A DNA stretch of 64,000 nucleotides from Peronospora farinosa (GCA_947646735.1 CANTFK010000800.1:62001-126000); one strand, 5' to 3'; counted from the stretch's first letter, positions 21,378-32,780 are shown. Numbers and translations are program-made. Notes: generated by a model from the letters alone, not told the origin.

Positions 21378-22511
21378 AGTGCATATTCACACTGACATGA
21401 CTTCATGACGTCATTACAATCTGATGCAATTGAGCTAAAGGGAACCCTGACAAACTCAGCACAGTACCAGAGTAAAGAGAAGACGCCAAATGAAGTATGC
21501 TGGAAGGTGTTTATATACTTTACACGCCTATTACACTCGAGCTAATTAGTTGATCACGGCGGCTACTACTCTGTCCGCTGTGCGCAGTGCTCGGCACACA
21601 AGTTGCCATTGCGCTCGTATGCAGGCTTCTGACATGTCTCCACCAGACAGCGCTTGCCACCGCCATGTGCCCAGCACAAACCGTGCGATACCGCAATCTT
21701 CAAGCACTCGCCGTGCTTGCAACGAGTGCCGCCGCCATGGGACCAGCAGATGCCCCGCGACTTGGCACGTTTTGTGCAGCCCTCCACCGTACAGCGCGTG
21801 TAGCCGCCGTGCTTCCAGCACAGTCCACGGTTCTGTGCGCGACAGTTGCAGTCCTCCATGGAGCAGCGCTTGCCACCACCGTGACGGATACACAGCCCGC
21901 GGTCCACCACGTACTTCTCACACCCCTCTGACTTGCAGATGCGTGTCTTACGCTTCTTCTTAGGTTGTGGTAGAGCACTTTGCGGCTGAAGCATGTTTGT
22001 CGTCATATGCAACAAGGAAGCAGGGTTTGCGTACGGGTGGGACAGAGTATTGGACGGAGCAGTCGACGTAACGGGGACGTACGGCTGGGGCAAATGATGG
22101 TCAATTGGGTAGCGTACATCCGACGCTCGACAAGTCGGAGGGTTCAGCAGGAACGAGATTGACGACGATGGAAGGGTCGGTGACGATGTAGTGTAGCCAC
22201 TCTGCGCCGCGAGTGTACTCATGAGGCTTGGTAGCGTCGGCAAGCGAGGTGCTAGCGATGGTAGACGAATAGTGCGGATGGTGTGCGGGGCCGCATATGG
22301 CTCAGATGGCAGCAAAGCCGCCTGCATCAGTGGTGCTAGGCGTGAGGATCCGATGGGGCAAGCTTGCATTGTTAATTGGTTTGTGGAGACTTGCTTAATC
22401 GGTGGCGTTACGACAAGTGAGCAAAAGATGAGAGTTGTTTTGCTAAATATTGACGATTCGCCGAAGACTCAGCGGGGTTGTGACTATGCTTTTGGCGACT
22501 GGCAAGAGCAA
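21378..22511 (-). repeat. Large inverted repeat, left arm (carries a WRKY19-like gene)
   Basis: This arm matches 25,848-26,956 in reverse complement. Paired coordinates add up to 48,334 across the whole gene, so there are no indels there. Identity looks about 98-99% over the gene and 3' flank, then fades upstream of the start codon (22,370-22,511). Confidence 0.85.
21566..22369 (-). CDS. WRKY19-like Cys/His-module protein, intronless copy 1
   Basis: This intact 267-residue frame starts MQACPIGSSRL. The N-terminal 133 residues are rich in Pro, Ser, Thr and Leu and probably disordered. A basic KKKRKTR run, a likely nuclear localisation signal, precedes five Cys/His modules beginning RICKSEGC, GKRCSMEDC, YTRCTVEGC, GTRCKHGEC and GKRCLVETC, in the same order as in the gene at 17 kb. 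It lacks the introns of that gene, so it may descend from a retrocopy. Against the copy at 25,965-26,768 I count six amino-acid changes, all in the N-terminal part. The function is unknown; a nuclear zinc-binding protein is a reasonable guess. Confidence 0.82.
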   Translation of the reverse strand: MQACPIGSSRLAPLMQAALLPSEPYAAPHTIRTIRLPSLAPRLPTLPSLMSTLAAQSGYTTSSPTLPSSSISFLLNPPTCRASDVRYPIDHHLPQPYVPVTSTAPSNTLSHPYANPASLLHMTTNMLQPQSALPQPKKKRKTRICKSEGCEKYVVDRGLCIRHGGGKRCSMEDCNCRAQNRGLCWKHGGYTRCTVEGCTKRAKSRGICWSHGGGTRCKHGECLKIAVSHGLCWAHGGGKRCLVETCQKPAYERNGNLCAEHCAQRTE

Positions 22512-25500
22512 GGTGCGAGATTTGAACCGTGCAACCCCAAGCTGCTGTAGAAATCAATCGGTTGTTCTACACTAGTGGCTCCTTTAGTGTAAACTGTACA
22601 GTAAGATACGTACGACATGGAGACTGTAGTCTTTAGAAAGTCAGACGCAGCATCTGTGCAATAAAACTTGTGGCTTTAGGCATAATACCGGTGCGGTTTC
22701 TCTGTCGCGGTGTGCTTGATGATGGACGTACGTTACCCACACGCAATTTCAGTAGATTGCATAAGTCCGAACGGGGATGGTGCCAGTGGATAGAACGTGC
22801 TTGCCATCAAAACGCTCGTCTGGGTGTGCAGTAAACAAACCTGGCGAAAGGCTTAGACATAGACGAAGCGGCACAAGTGGGATGCACTGCATCCGAGCCT
22901 GTATCAGCTAGGTACAGACAGGCTCAAATAAACACTTGCAGTATCCAGCATGTGTCTCTCCTCCGTCTTTGCAGAAGCATGAATCCAGTTGTTCTTCCAC
23001 AAGTCACGCTCGATCACAAGGCGTGTCCATGCTGAGTTAAAACGAGCTTTGCAGAATTTTCTGCAAGTAGATTCTTGTAGCGTTTTGGAACGTGAAGTCA
23101 AACGATTACTTTGTTATGAATCTCCCAAACAAGCATGCACTCCATCTTCAATCTTCCACCTTTGAACCTACCTCATTTCATCACTGAAGCGTCTCTTGCT
23201 CTGGCTCATCCAAAACACTATCAACAGATCTGCTTTCTCTACTGTCGGTCCTCGCTGCACAATTTTTTCCGTGAGTAATACTACTACAAACGAGTCATTT
23301 ACGTTGAATTTAAATTGGTAGTTTGACCAGCACATGAATCTATAAAGTATTGAATGAATTTGAAAACAACCAAGCGTTCACGCTATTAATTGGTGCTAGC
23401 GACTCTCTGCATAAGGGGCCACTCAAATCGTAGCTGCTCATATCATACGTTTGTGAAACAAAGCACGAGCAAGTTGAAGATTTACAGGTGTCCAATGAGC
23501 CCAGGGTGGATACTTGCGAGTCGTCGTTTTTTCTGTGAGATCTATGCCGTTCTGTGCGCTTGACCGTAATCACAGCCGCTTTCTATAGAGGTTTTAGTCG
23601 CCAACCACAAGTGGCAAGACCATGCGCACAAGGTGCGGGTCTGCACAGTGCAGGTCCGCACTATGCAGACTGTACCGACTACCGGAGGAAACAGCCGAAG
23701 TTTAAGAAACGTATCGTGTCGGACGTGTCTGTAGGAAAATACACCCCGTCGACAGGGATGTACACTGACCTTTTTGGCGGTTCTGCCGCTTTGAAATGCG
23801 AGAGGGGTGCGCCGGCCACATATTTAGGCAACGACCTTCCACGCTACTGAGACGGACGACACATCATACGACAGTGTTTGTCGTTGCGCGACGGCCTTTC
23901 CATTCTAACCCCTTTTCGTAAATCCTCAAGATTCATCGTTTGTGGCAACGTGCGACAGCCGAAAAGATTTTAATCCCGCCATATGCTGGTAATTAACACT
24001 CACATCGACAATACACCTTGTTGAACCTTTAATCTTTCCATATCTCCAGTGTCAATTAGCAACAAGTCGTAGGGCAATTAGTAAATAAGGACATTTGTAT
24101 ACGCGCGCGTCAAAATATGGCACTTTCTTACTCGATCCATTGTCGTGTGTTCGTACGAGAGGAAGACATCAGTCTCATATCTCAGGCTGCAAATGCAAAA
24201 ATTGCTAGTAGCTTTTTATCGAGCTAGAGAGACTTCAGCTCTAGTGAGCTGAGCTCGCAAGCTCCTTTGGACGAGACACGTTCTTCCTGATTCGGACACG
24301 ATTTGTGACAACTCTTTTCGAGTCTTTCTTAGCGTGCATCCACTGTTATGGCGATGCTGACGGACCAGGCAACGTGCTTGTGTCGTGCGTCGCGACTGCA
24401 GCACCGCTTCTGCACCTCATCGTAGGATAGTCGCGTCATTCAGTGACTAACGGAGCATGGACGTTATAAAACCTAGTTTTCTGAGGCAATGTCGCCTCAA
24501 AAGAGGGTGCGATGCCGTCTACGCCAATACAAAAGAGACCTACATTATGTTGAGCCGGCCATTTCTCAGCCTGTCACACCACTTCGATAGCCAAAGTTAT
24601 AGGCGTCTACTACGTCTTATTCTCTGCTGGATTGTATACTTACTATACCACAATAATAAGACGACATCTCCTCACTGTGACAAGATAAAAAGTAACTCGT
24701 GTGTACTAGTTAATCGAAGGCCATTAGTACTCGACTAAAACTTGACTGCTCGCAAGCCACGAAAATTCATGCCTGACATATCTTAGAAGATAATGGAAAA
24801 AGCCAGACGCTTCATTGAACTCTTGGTAGTAAGCATCATCGAAAATGCGAGCCAGCTGGTAGCTGTCACAGACGCGCCAGCCAATGATACTTTCTCTGTT
24901 CATGCAATGAACGCCGCCTGGTAATCATCGAAGCTAAAGGCAGTCACATCTTTCCTGAGAAGCGGCTGCTCGACGAATTTTATGCGCAGTCTCAGCTATA
25001 GAGTGCAGCTATTTGATAATCTTCGTAATCGCTTGGTTCGGTATGCGTCGAATGGTATGAACCTCCCCGCGCTGCTCGTGTAGACCCCACTTGGAAGCGA
25101 ACCCATGGAGAGATCGCATGCTACGAACGCACATGGTGGGTAGCCGTGTTAATTGGATGAGACAGCAGTGTCTTCTCCTAGGATCGGGTCGTCGAAGGTG
25201 GTTAACAAAGCACAAAAAAACTTATTAGGTCTGCATGGCCCTAATGACATTCTTGATTTAATGCTGTCAGACATGCCATATGTATAATACCGGGTATCCA
25301 CCGTGTCCAGGCAACACATATCGATCGTATCCTACCTTCGAACGGCCATCAACATTCGAGTCCGTCAACACTAGCACAAGCTGCACGACGATACCGCAAG
25401 CTAGTGACGATTTGCTTTTTAGTTTACAACTACACGATATTTTTAGCAGTAAACAGCGCGCAACGATTGGACCGCGGCAGGCCTCGTCCAACGCGTAGGT

Positions 25501-25847
25501 GCACGCTTCGTCCTACTGAAATTGCGGGTATCATCCCTACACATACAGATAAGAGGGCGACATGGGTGTGTTTACTTTTGGGATAGATAATCCAAATCCT
25601 AAATTGATCCCTACGCCTCGCGCAAAAAAGTTTGGGCTGCGTTACCGTACACGTACGACAACGAATCCGTATAGGAGAATACACTAACATAACCAACTGG
25701 TGAACTGTACTAAAGCGTGACAACGTCCGACCACTTAAACAGACCATGCCACGGTCACCACCTGGCGAATTGCCTGCTTTCTGACTTCTGCGAGGCAAGT
25801 TACCACGGGACTTGCAAATTTTCTATAGTCAAATCCGCCCATATGCT
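22512..25847. other. Spacer of the inverted repeat, 3.3 kb, no supported gene
   Basis: The longest open frames here are 98 codons (23,554-23,850, +) and 122 codons (25,430-25,798, -). Neither has a recognisable motif nor a coding-like composition. I see no transposon protein, RNA gene or tandem array. Very old transposon remnants cannot be excluded. Confidence 0.4.
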
Positions 25848-26956
25848 CTTGCCAGTCGAGTGATCATCAACTCGCTTCAGTTGCTCAGTGCTCAGTGGCA
25901 TTATCGCTTTTGCTCACTTGTCGACACATCACTAACCAAACAAGTCTCCACGAACCAATTAACAATGCAAGCTTGCCCCATCGGATCCTCACGCCTAGCA
26001 CCACTGATGCAGGCGGCTTTGCTGCCATCTGAGCCATATGCGGCCCCGCACACCATCCGCACTATTCGTCTACCATCGCTAGCACCTCGCTTGCCGACGC
26101 TACCAAGCCTCATGAGTACACTCGCGGCGCAGAGTAGCTACACTACATCGTCACCGAACCTTCCATCGGCGTCAATTTCGTTCCTGCTGAACCCTCCGAC
26201 TTGTCGAGCGTCGGATGTACGCTACCCGATTGACCATCCTTTGCCCCAGCCGTACGTCCCCGTTACGTCGACTGCTCCGTCCAATACTCTGTCCCACCCG
26301 TACGCAAACCCTGCTTCCTTGTTGCATACGACGACAAACATGCTTCAGCCGCAAAATGCTCTACCACAACCTAAGAAGAAGCGTAAGACACGCATCTGCA
26401 AGTCAGAGGGGTGTGAAAAGTACGTGGTGGACCGCGGGCTGTGTATCCGTCACGGTGGTGGCAAGCGCTGCTCCATGGAGGACTGCAACTGTCGCGCACA
26501 GAACCGTGGACTGTGCTGGAAGCACGGCGGCTACACGCGCTGTACGGTGGAGGGCTGCACAAAACGTGCCAAGTCGCGGGGCATCTGCTGGTCCCATGGC
26601 GGCGGCACTCGTTGCAAGCACGGCGAGTGCTTGAAGATTGCGGTATCGCACGGTTTGTGCTGGGCACATGGCGGTGGCAAGCGCTGTCTGGTGGAGACAT
26701 GTCAGAAGCCTGCATACGAGCGCAATGGCAACTTGTGTGCCGAGCACTGCGCACAGCGGACAGAGTAGTAGCCGCCGTGATCAACTAATTAGCTCGAGTG
26801 TAATAGGCGTGTAAAGTATATAAACACCTTCCAGCATACTTCATTTGGCGTCTTCTCTTTACTTTGGTACTGTGCTGAGTTTGTCAGGGTTCCCTTTAGC
26901 TCAATTGCATCAGATTGTAATGACGTCATGAAGTTATGTCAGTGTGAATATGCACT
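25848..26956 (+). repeat. Large inverted repeat, right arm (carries a WRKY19-like gene)
   Basis: This is the partner of 21,378-22,511. Homology on the 3' side ends sharply at AATATGCACT (26,956), and sequence beyond it is unrelated to the other arm. Confidence 0.85.
25965..26768 (+). CDS. WRKY19-like Cys/His-module protein, intronless copy 2
   Basis: This intact 267-residue frame is about 98% identical to copy 1. The frame is open 51 codons further upstream, but the MQACPIG start is chosen because it matches copy 1. Differences from copy 1 are Gly to Ser, Thr to Asn, Ser to Ala, His to Pro, Met to Thr and Ser to Asn, all within residues about 57-130. The Cys/His modules are identical in protein and differ by one silent base that I could see. 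That could reflect selection on the modules or gene conversion of the 3' half. Confidence 0.82.
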   Translation: MQACPIGSSRLAPLMQAALLPSEPYAAPHTIRTIRLPSLAPRLPTLPSLMSTLAAQSSYTTSSPNLPSASISFLLNPPTCRASDVRYPIDHPLPQPYVPVTSTAPSNTLSHPYANPASLLHTTTNMLQPQNALPQPKKKRKTRICKSEGCEKYVVDRGLCIRHGGGKRCSMEDCNCRAQNRGLCWKHGGYTRCTVEGCTKRAKSRGICWSHGGGTRCKHGECLKIAVSHGLCWAHGGGKRCLVETCQKPAYERNGNLCAEHCAQRTE

Positions 26957-27182
26957 AGGGCGTTGCAAGCTGGTCATCTGTGGCGCGTGCGTTCCGCCAA
27001 GCAATCTTTATTCCTATTTGTCGTAGCTTGCGGTCTTCCACCGAGCAGAGTGTAAACCCGTCGTGCTTCCAGCATAAACCACGGTGTTTGGCGCTAGCCG
27101 TGCATCTAGGCTTTACGCAGGACCTGCCGCTGCAATAACGATAACAAAGACCGCGGTCAATATGCAGCTCATGATGCTGCAT
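26957..27182 (-). pseudogene. Decayed WRKY19-like fragment
   Basis: On the minus strand the peptide HIDRGLCYRYCSGRSC, then ASAKHRGLCWKHDGFTLCSVED, covers roughly the end of module 1, module 2 and the start of module 3. CIRHGG has become CYRYCSG, the N-terminal region is missing and the modules stop abruptly. It abuts the end of the inverted repeat and makes a fourth family member in 10 kb. Confidence 0.65.
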
Positions 27183-27772
27183 GAAATTTTTCTGATCGAT
27201 CCGATTTCTACGGTCTCATCGTCACGGATATGCTGCCCGTAGGACACGTCAAAACCCGATGGTACTTAACTTAAATCTGTGACTAAACCTACACTTGCGC
27301 AAGCCTATATATCTCGAGCGAGAGAACACACTGCAAGGTCATCGCAATGCCGCCCACGCTGGAGCTATGTCCATTGTGGGCTCGTATGTCTTCTGAAGTC
27401 GACAGCCGGAAATACAAAATTACAACTACTGCTGCTACTTGACTTGTTCTCCTCATTGGTGATGCGTGGTCTAGTGAATGTAGTATACTTTGTTGAGGAG
27501 AAATGCTATGAAAACTACTGAAGTGAAGTCATTCTTGCTCCCCAAACTTTTATCGCCGTGAATCTTTGGTAGCTAATAATGCTTTTTTTTAAATTTCTTC
27601 TTCATCAAAGTCGACCGGTTGTGACCGGCATCACATAACAATTGTCGTAAGGTGCTCATCGGTCGCTAGATCACCTGCACGGCGCGCGCAAGGCTTGTAA
27701 AGTGGCATTCTTTAATGCACAATCAAAACGCACCTAGCGCAGCTACGTTTCTTCGTCGCATGGTAGCACAGA
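27183..27772. other. Non-coding stretch before gypsy element A
   Basis: I see nothing recognisable in these 590 bp. Confidence 0.4.
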
Positions 27773-28227
27773 TGTAACGGTCCAATTATTACACGAGTAC
27801 GTTAAGTATATGATACTTAACGGGGAGGTCTAAAAGGGTACGTGGTAGCTTAGACCTCCCACTTGGGTGAGGCACATCATTGTGACCCACCCTCGCGAAT
27901 GTGATATCTATTGATGGATTCACATTCGATGGGGATGACGCTCAGTTGGGGCTAAGCGTCATGGCGACGTCACAGACGGACGTCATCAAAACATCAGCGA
28001 GCTTAAATATATTTAAGCTCGCACGTAGGGATACGCTTCTAAAGGGACGCGTATCTGATCTTTACATTCAACCAATCAGTAGTCAGATTTATATTTAATT
28101 ATTTCTATTAAATATAAGTCAGTCTTGAATTTACTCATCACACTCACTGCGCGCAAATAGCTTCCGCGACGCAGCAAGGTGTTTGTTCTAAAGTTCGTTG
28201 CGCGGTACGCTTAGGCGTCCGACAACA
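27773..28227 (+). repeat. 5' LTR of gypsy element A
   Basis: It starts TGTAACGG and aligns by eye along its length with the reverse complement of 49,909-50,366 (for example CACTTGGGTG, CACCCTCG and CAGTCTTGAATTTAC). The end is set just before TTGGTACAG, a plausible primer-binding site. Length is about 455 bp; the right edge is approximate. Confidence 0.65.
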
Positions 28228-28431
28228 GTTGGTACAGTGCTTCGGCGCCGACCACCACCAGCACCGCACGCGGAGGTAAGGCGATCTAACCGCTTTCTCA
28301 CGCTGCTCAAAGGTGTGTGCTAGTAGCACGTGGTAGCTTCTTTGGAGTGCTTGTCTACACTTGGTAGCATTAGTAATCCTTTCCACGACCCGTCTCTCCG
28401 AGCGTGCGTGTGGATACGGATGGCCCTCGGT

Positions 28432-29362
28432 ATGGATTGGGGAAATTATCTTTACCTCTCCTAACATCATAGGGAGGTAGCTGAGCATTTGGCGCAGGGA
28501 CTTGGTAAACAATCCCTGGCCAACATCTTGTATTGTCCTTTTGAGCAATATGTTACTCAGATGGAGCAATATGAGGCGTTTGATCTCGGACAGCGCAGAA
28601 ATGCGTCCAAAGCAAACAGCCAAGCAACGGTTGAGTCCATCATTAAGACTCAGAATGAGCTTTTGCGTGAGCAAGCTCGGAACGAGGCGCTAAACAGAAC
28701 TGTTGAGACGCTCTCCGCCCGGTCTAATCAGCCAAGGCCCATTCGGATGGACCCTCCGAAGTTCGATGGAACTACCCCACATACGATTGTCTAATGGCTG
28801 CTAGCAGTGAAACAATGCGGTATGGCGCAGCTCATCGAAGACAACATCAGGATGGTGTCGTATGCCATGTCAATGCGTGGCAAAGCTTCAGATTGAGCTT
28901 ACTCTGCGCTGATGAAAAACGACGATGCGTTTCCATCATGGGCGATCTTTTAAAACAAAGATTCGCGCCATGTATCAGCCGCCTAACAATGAAGTTTTAC
29001 TTCAGGCGCGCTTCTTTGGATCACAACAGGCGAGCCGATCTCTGCAAGAATATGTGCAGGAGATGCGTTTGCTGTCTGCGTCCATTAATGTGGGTCCGAT
29101 ACCGGAACACATTAAGGTGCCTACGTTCATGAACAGACTACGGCACGTCCCATCACGTCAGGTTCGTTTAAAAAAGGTACCAAAGATGATGGAGGACGCA
29201 ATTGAAATTGCCATGGTTGAGGAGCAATCCTACAACAGCGCCTCGGCGACAGTCTATTACAGGCCGTCGACCGAGAAGTCGAATGCCACTCTTATGGAGT
29301 TATGCAATGCAGATGTTATCTGCTTCAAGTGTGGCAAGCAAGGCCATATTATGGCTCGCTGA
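28432..29362 (+). pseudogene. Gag of element A
   Basis: Frames 28432-28793 and 28925-29362 give a capsid-like part (MAQGLGKQSLANIL, later LLQARFFGSQQASRSLQEYVQEM) and a CCHC knuckle CFKCGKQGHIMAR. The codon for the fourth zinc ligand is a TGA stop. An early TAA and a frameshift near 28,795 also break it. Confidence 0.75.
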
Positions 29363-29611
29363 TATGCCAAAGCTGCTGCAGGTGCTAAGGAAGCCAGCAA
29401 AAGGTCACCCAACCCGAAGGGAGGTGCAAAAAACCAACGTGCACGTCGCACGGGTTCAGCACCTGCCCAAGATGGGTCGGGGAATGCGGGAGCGCAGTAG
29501 GGGCGGGATGCCCTACTGTCGCGGACTCTGAAGCTACCCTTATGTTCAGAGAGATCAAACAAATGGGTAGCATAGTCCCTGAGGTTCCGAAAGGTCGGAC
29601 CTCAACCGCTC

Positions 29612-30130
29612 ATGTACGAGGCTATGACCCTGCTCGTGGATTCGGGTGCATCACAAAACTTTGTGAAACTCGCGGCTCTGAATAAGAGTCCGGCGAGCTA
29701 TGAGTTGCTTTGTCAGGATGGCAAGCGAGAAGAGGCTATCGTTCGTTTAGCGAACGGTGCAATCGTTAAATCGGAGGGAGTTCAAGTTGAACTCGACTTC
29801 AGCTTTAGTGACTTCTCTTGTAAAGAGAAGTTCACAGTGCTAGGTATGGAGAGTCCGTATGACCCCGTCCTAGGCATGCCTTGGTTGGCTAAGCATCAAC
29901 CATGGATAGACTGGCGTACACGCACAGTCGCTAGATCTACGCAAGACACCGAAAAGGATGTGCTCCTGCGAGAGGCTTATGTGGCTGATGCTGTGTCCAA
30001 CACAGTTGAGGGTGCGATGACGGTATGTCAATCGACACCAGGAACTACCCATCTCGAAAAGAGTGGTGTAGTTGGAAGTGCACTGGCGGAAAGCCAGGTG
30101 ACACATTCCTGGTCGATAAGACCGGTGTAG
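29612..30130 (+). pseudogene. Aspartic protease of element A
   Basis: The catalytic LVDSGAS motif is intact near residue 8, and VLGMPWLAKHQPWIDW marks the C-terminal part of a retropepsin-like domain. The frame (172 codons) is no longer joined to gag or RT. Confidence 0.75.
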
Positions 30131-30179
30131 TGAATAGGATAGTCATGCATCCAATAGTCCTGCACAGAGCCGAGAGCCT

Positions 30180-31650
30180 GTGGCAGTTGATGGTGGGCTT
30201 ACAGGAAGTCAAGCACCACAAGAATTGGCACAGAGCCAAGAGCCTTGTGCGGCTGGAAGGAGTACGTTAGCTGAGATAGCAACGACACCTTCTTCCAGGT
30301 CAAAGGTCGTGGTGACTCGAAGAACGAGCACCAGACGTATTAAGACGATCAAGGGCACGTCGAAACGAGTGGCCCTTGGATCAGTCTCGGTCCAAGAGGA
30401 CGGAACTACGAACAAGTTGTTCGAGGCCGTCGAAGACAAAATGCCGGAGGCATCCTCAGTTGAGGTGCTCCAACTTGTCTTGGCATCTGCCGAGGAAATA
30501 GTAAATCTCTCGAAGATGACGTGGAATCTGTTCCTGTCCGAACTAAAGCACGAGATAGTCGCACCAGTTCCAGAAGAGAACGTGGTGGACTGTTGTTCTT
30601 CATTCACAATGGATGAGAGCGTCTTGGAGACCGACAAAAAGAAACGGTTCGCTGCTCAAGGCTGGGATGCCTTGAAGGACAGCCCGTACTATGATGTTCT
30701 GTGGAAACACCGTGATGTGTTTCCAGCAGAAGTGCCGAGCCACCTAACGGCCGATAGGGGCATCAGACACGAGATTGACCTGAAGCCTGGCACCAAGTAT
30801 TGTGTGACCAGACAATGGCCGTTGCCGAAGGAACAAGTCGATTACATCAATGAGTTCTTCGACAAGCGAGCTAAGGCGGGACATGTACGTGAGAGCAAGT
30901 CGCCTCAGTGCAGCCCGACCTTTTGTGTTCGCAAAGCCACGGGTGGATGGCGCGTGGTTCATGCTTATAACAATCTGAACACGGACACCATCCCGGCACA
31001 AACGCCGATCCCGCGTAAAGATGTTTTGTTGAATTCCATGGGAAAGTCAACTATCTTTTCCGCGTTGGATCTGAAGGATGGCTACTATCAGGTTCTCATG
31101 AGAGATACCGATGTAGCCAAAACGGCAGTAAGCACTCCAAGCGGTATGCTGTGGGAGTTGCTTGTGATGCCACATGGGTTGAAAAATGTTCTCCGGCAAC
31201 ATTCAACCGAGTGGTGGATCACGTGATGCGTCAGCACCGTGCCTACGCGTCCCATTCCTTTGACAATGCATTCATGCATAGTAGGCGTAGGACGGTCTAA
31301 GTGCAATAGAGTTGCACAAGCATTATTTAGACGCTGTGTTGCAAACTCTGGGTGACGCCCAATTATACGTAAACTTGCAAAAGTGCGTAATAGGGGTCCC
31401 CGAGATACCTGTACTGGGCTGCATCGTAGGTGCACATGGTGTACGAGCAGACCCAGAAAAAGTAAAGGCTGTAAAGGAATGGCCAGTCCCACGACACGTG
31501 AAGGATTTGCTACAATTCCTTGGGCTCGCTAATTACTTGCATAAGTACAGCAAGAATGATGCGGAGCAGACTAAGCCATTGTCTGATCTTTTGAAAAGGA
31601 TACAGAATGGATTTGGTCGAAGGAACAAGAAGATGCGTTCAATTCAGTGA
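30180..31650 (+). pseudogene. Reverse transcriptase of element A
   Basis: A 348-codon frame holds the linker and the RT fingers and palm (GIRHEIDLKPG, VTRQWPLPKEQ, STIFSALDLKDGYYQV). A frameshift near 31,190 follows. The catalytic YFDD region is changed to SFDNAF, losing the second aspartate, and further stops come after. 31,312-31,650 carries the RT thumb/connection (LGCIVGAHGVRADPEKVKAV, LQFLGLANYLHKYS). Confidence 0.82.
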
Positions 31651-31692
31651 AGCAATCTCTTGTAGAGGCACCGGTCTTGGCATTGCCAGACG

Positions 31693-32088
31693 GTGGATAA
31701 GCCTTTTAGCGTCGTCTGCGATGCAAGCAATCTTTTAATCGGCAGCGCGCTCATGCAAAAGGATGACAGCGACGTTGACCGTGTCATATCGTATCAGTTT
31801 CGGCTCTTGAAAGCTGCCGAGCTGAATTACCCTGTGCATGACAAGGAGCTACTTTCAATAAAGTATGCCCTTGTAAAGTTTCGTGCGCACCTCTTGGTCA
31901 CCGAACCATTTGTGGTTTATACGGATCACGAATCACTGCGGACCGCTATACATTCACCACACCTCTCGCCATCCTAGGCGAGAGGCTAACATTCTTCTCT
32001 CAATTAAAGTTAAAAGTTGAATATAAGCCGGGTAAGTCGAATGTCTTGGCTGACGCGTTATCGCGTAGACCAGACTTCGAGGCAAGAC
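31693..32088 (+). pseudogene. RNase H of element A
   Basis: Motifs FSVVCDASNLLIGSAL, NYPVHDKELLSIKYAL and VYTDHESLRTAI are typical gypsy RNase H. After a frameshift at 31,975 the end reads VEYKPGKSNVLADALSRRPDF. Confidence 0.78.
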
Positions 32089-32402
32089 AATAGGAAAGAA
32101 TGTCTCGTGCGAAAGCACAAGTTGAGTCGTTAATATTGACAGCCATGAAGACCTACCATGTGATGAGCTCAATGGCCTCCGATAGAAAGGAGTGCTACAG
32201 TCAGGACGAACATTGTCGTCTGCTGTTGGATCACTTTGGTAATTGATTGTAAGACAGATGCGTGGAGAGATTGAATGCAAAGCTTCAGTCCTATACCCGT
32301 TACGGGCCAAGGCGTTGAGTAAGCTCCAGTCGTGGCCCACTCTCGTAGTCTTACATGTGAAACGAGACTGGATACAGAGCGCAGACCAGTTGGCCAGTCA
32401 CT

Positions 32403-32780
32403 GACCCACATATTTCTGGACGCTCCAAAATAGACCCCTCCAATGACAATATCGTCAAACCCGATGATAGGTACGCCCGATTCCCTGATGACCGCCTTCC
32501 AAACTCGTATGATAGTGATGGAGGACGTCGGCCTGGAGACTATCGGGTATCACCAATCTGGCAGTTATGTCTCGGTGTCTCTCTTAATCCTCTGACCAGG
32601 GCAGTACACCAGCAGTCCTTCTTCACTTAACTCGTAGTCTCCAGACATTTTGCTGCAAGTTCGGGCCGATTCCACTGACAAGTCCTCCCAGTGTCCATTC
32701 AAATATGCCTTCAACTCGCGTACAGCTCTCCTTTTCTTGCGCATCTCGGATCCTGTCCATCCGGAATTGTTGTACCACAT
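32403..32780 (-). pseudogene. Integrase H2C2 zinc-binding part of element G, inverted
   Basis: Reading the minus strand: RELKAYLNGHWEDLS, DYELSEEGLLVYCPG, then LVIPDSLQADVLHHYHTSLEGGHQGIGRTYHR, which is the HHCC-domain region, and finally WSVQKYVG. It breaks off where the core domain would start. Confidence 0.75.

Larger units (their letters stand above)
27773..32402 (+). mobile_element. Ty3/gypsy element A (decayed, no 3' LTR seen)
   Basis: Order is LTR, gag, protease, linker, reverse transcriptase and RNase H, all plus strand and broken by several frameshifts and stops. The integrase of this family is not present in place; sequence of another gypsy family (G) starts near 32,403. Confidence 0.8.

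Noticed and set aside
22512..25847. Hidden transposase in the spacer of the WRKY19-like inverted repeat
   Set aside because: I saw no DDE/D, HTH or zinc-BED-like motif and no terminal inverted repeats beyond the gene-bearing arms.
16869..26768. True WRKY transcription factors
   Set aside because: No WRKYGQK heptapeptide or C2H2-type WRKY finger is present; only the Cys/His repeats shared with Arabidopsis WRKY19 are seen, so the name is only a similarity label.
31170..31230. Programmed ribosomal frameshift in gypsy RT of elements A and B
   Set aside because: The shared break lies inside the RT palm, far from the gag-pol border. It comes with loss of the FDD motif and later stops, so an inactivating lesion is simpler.
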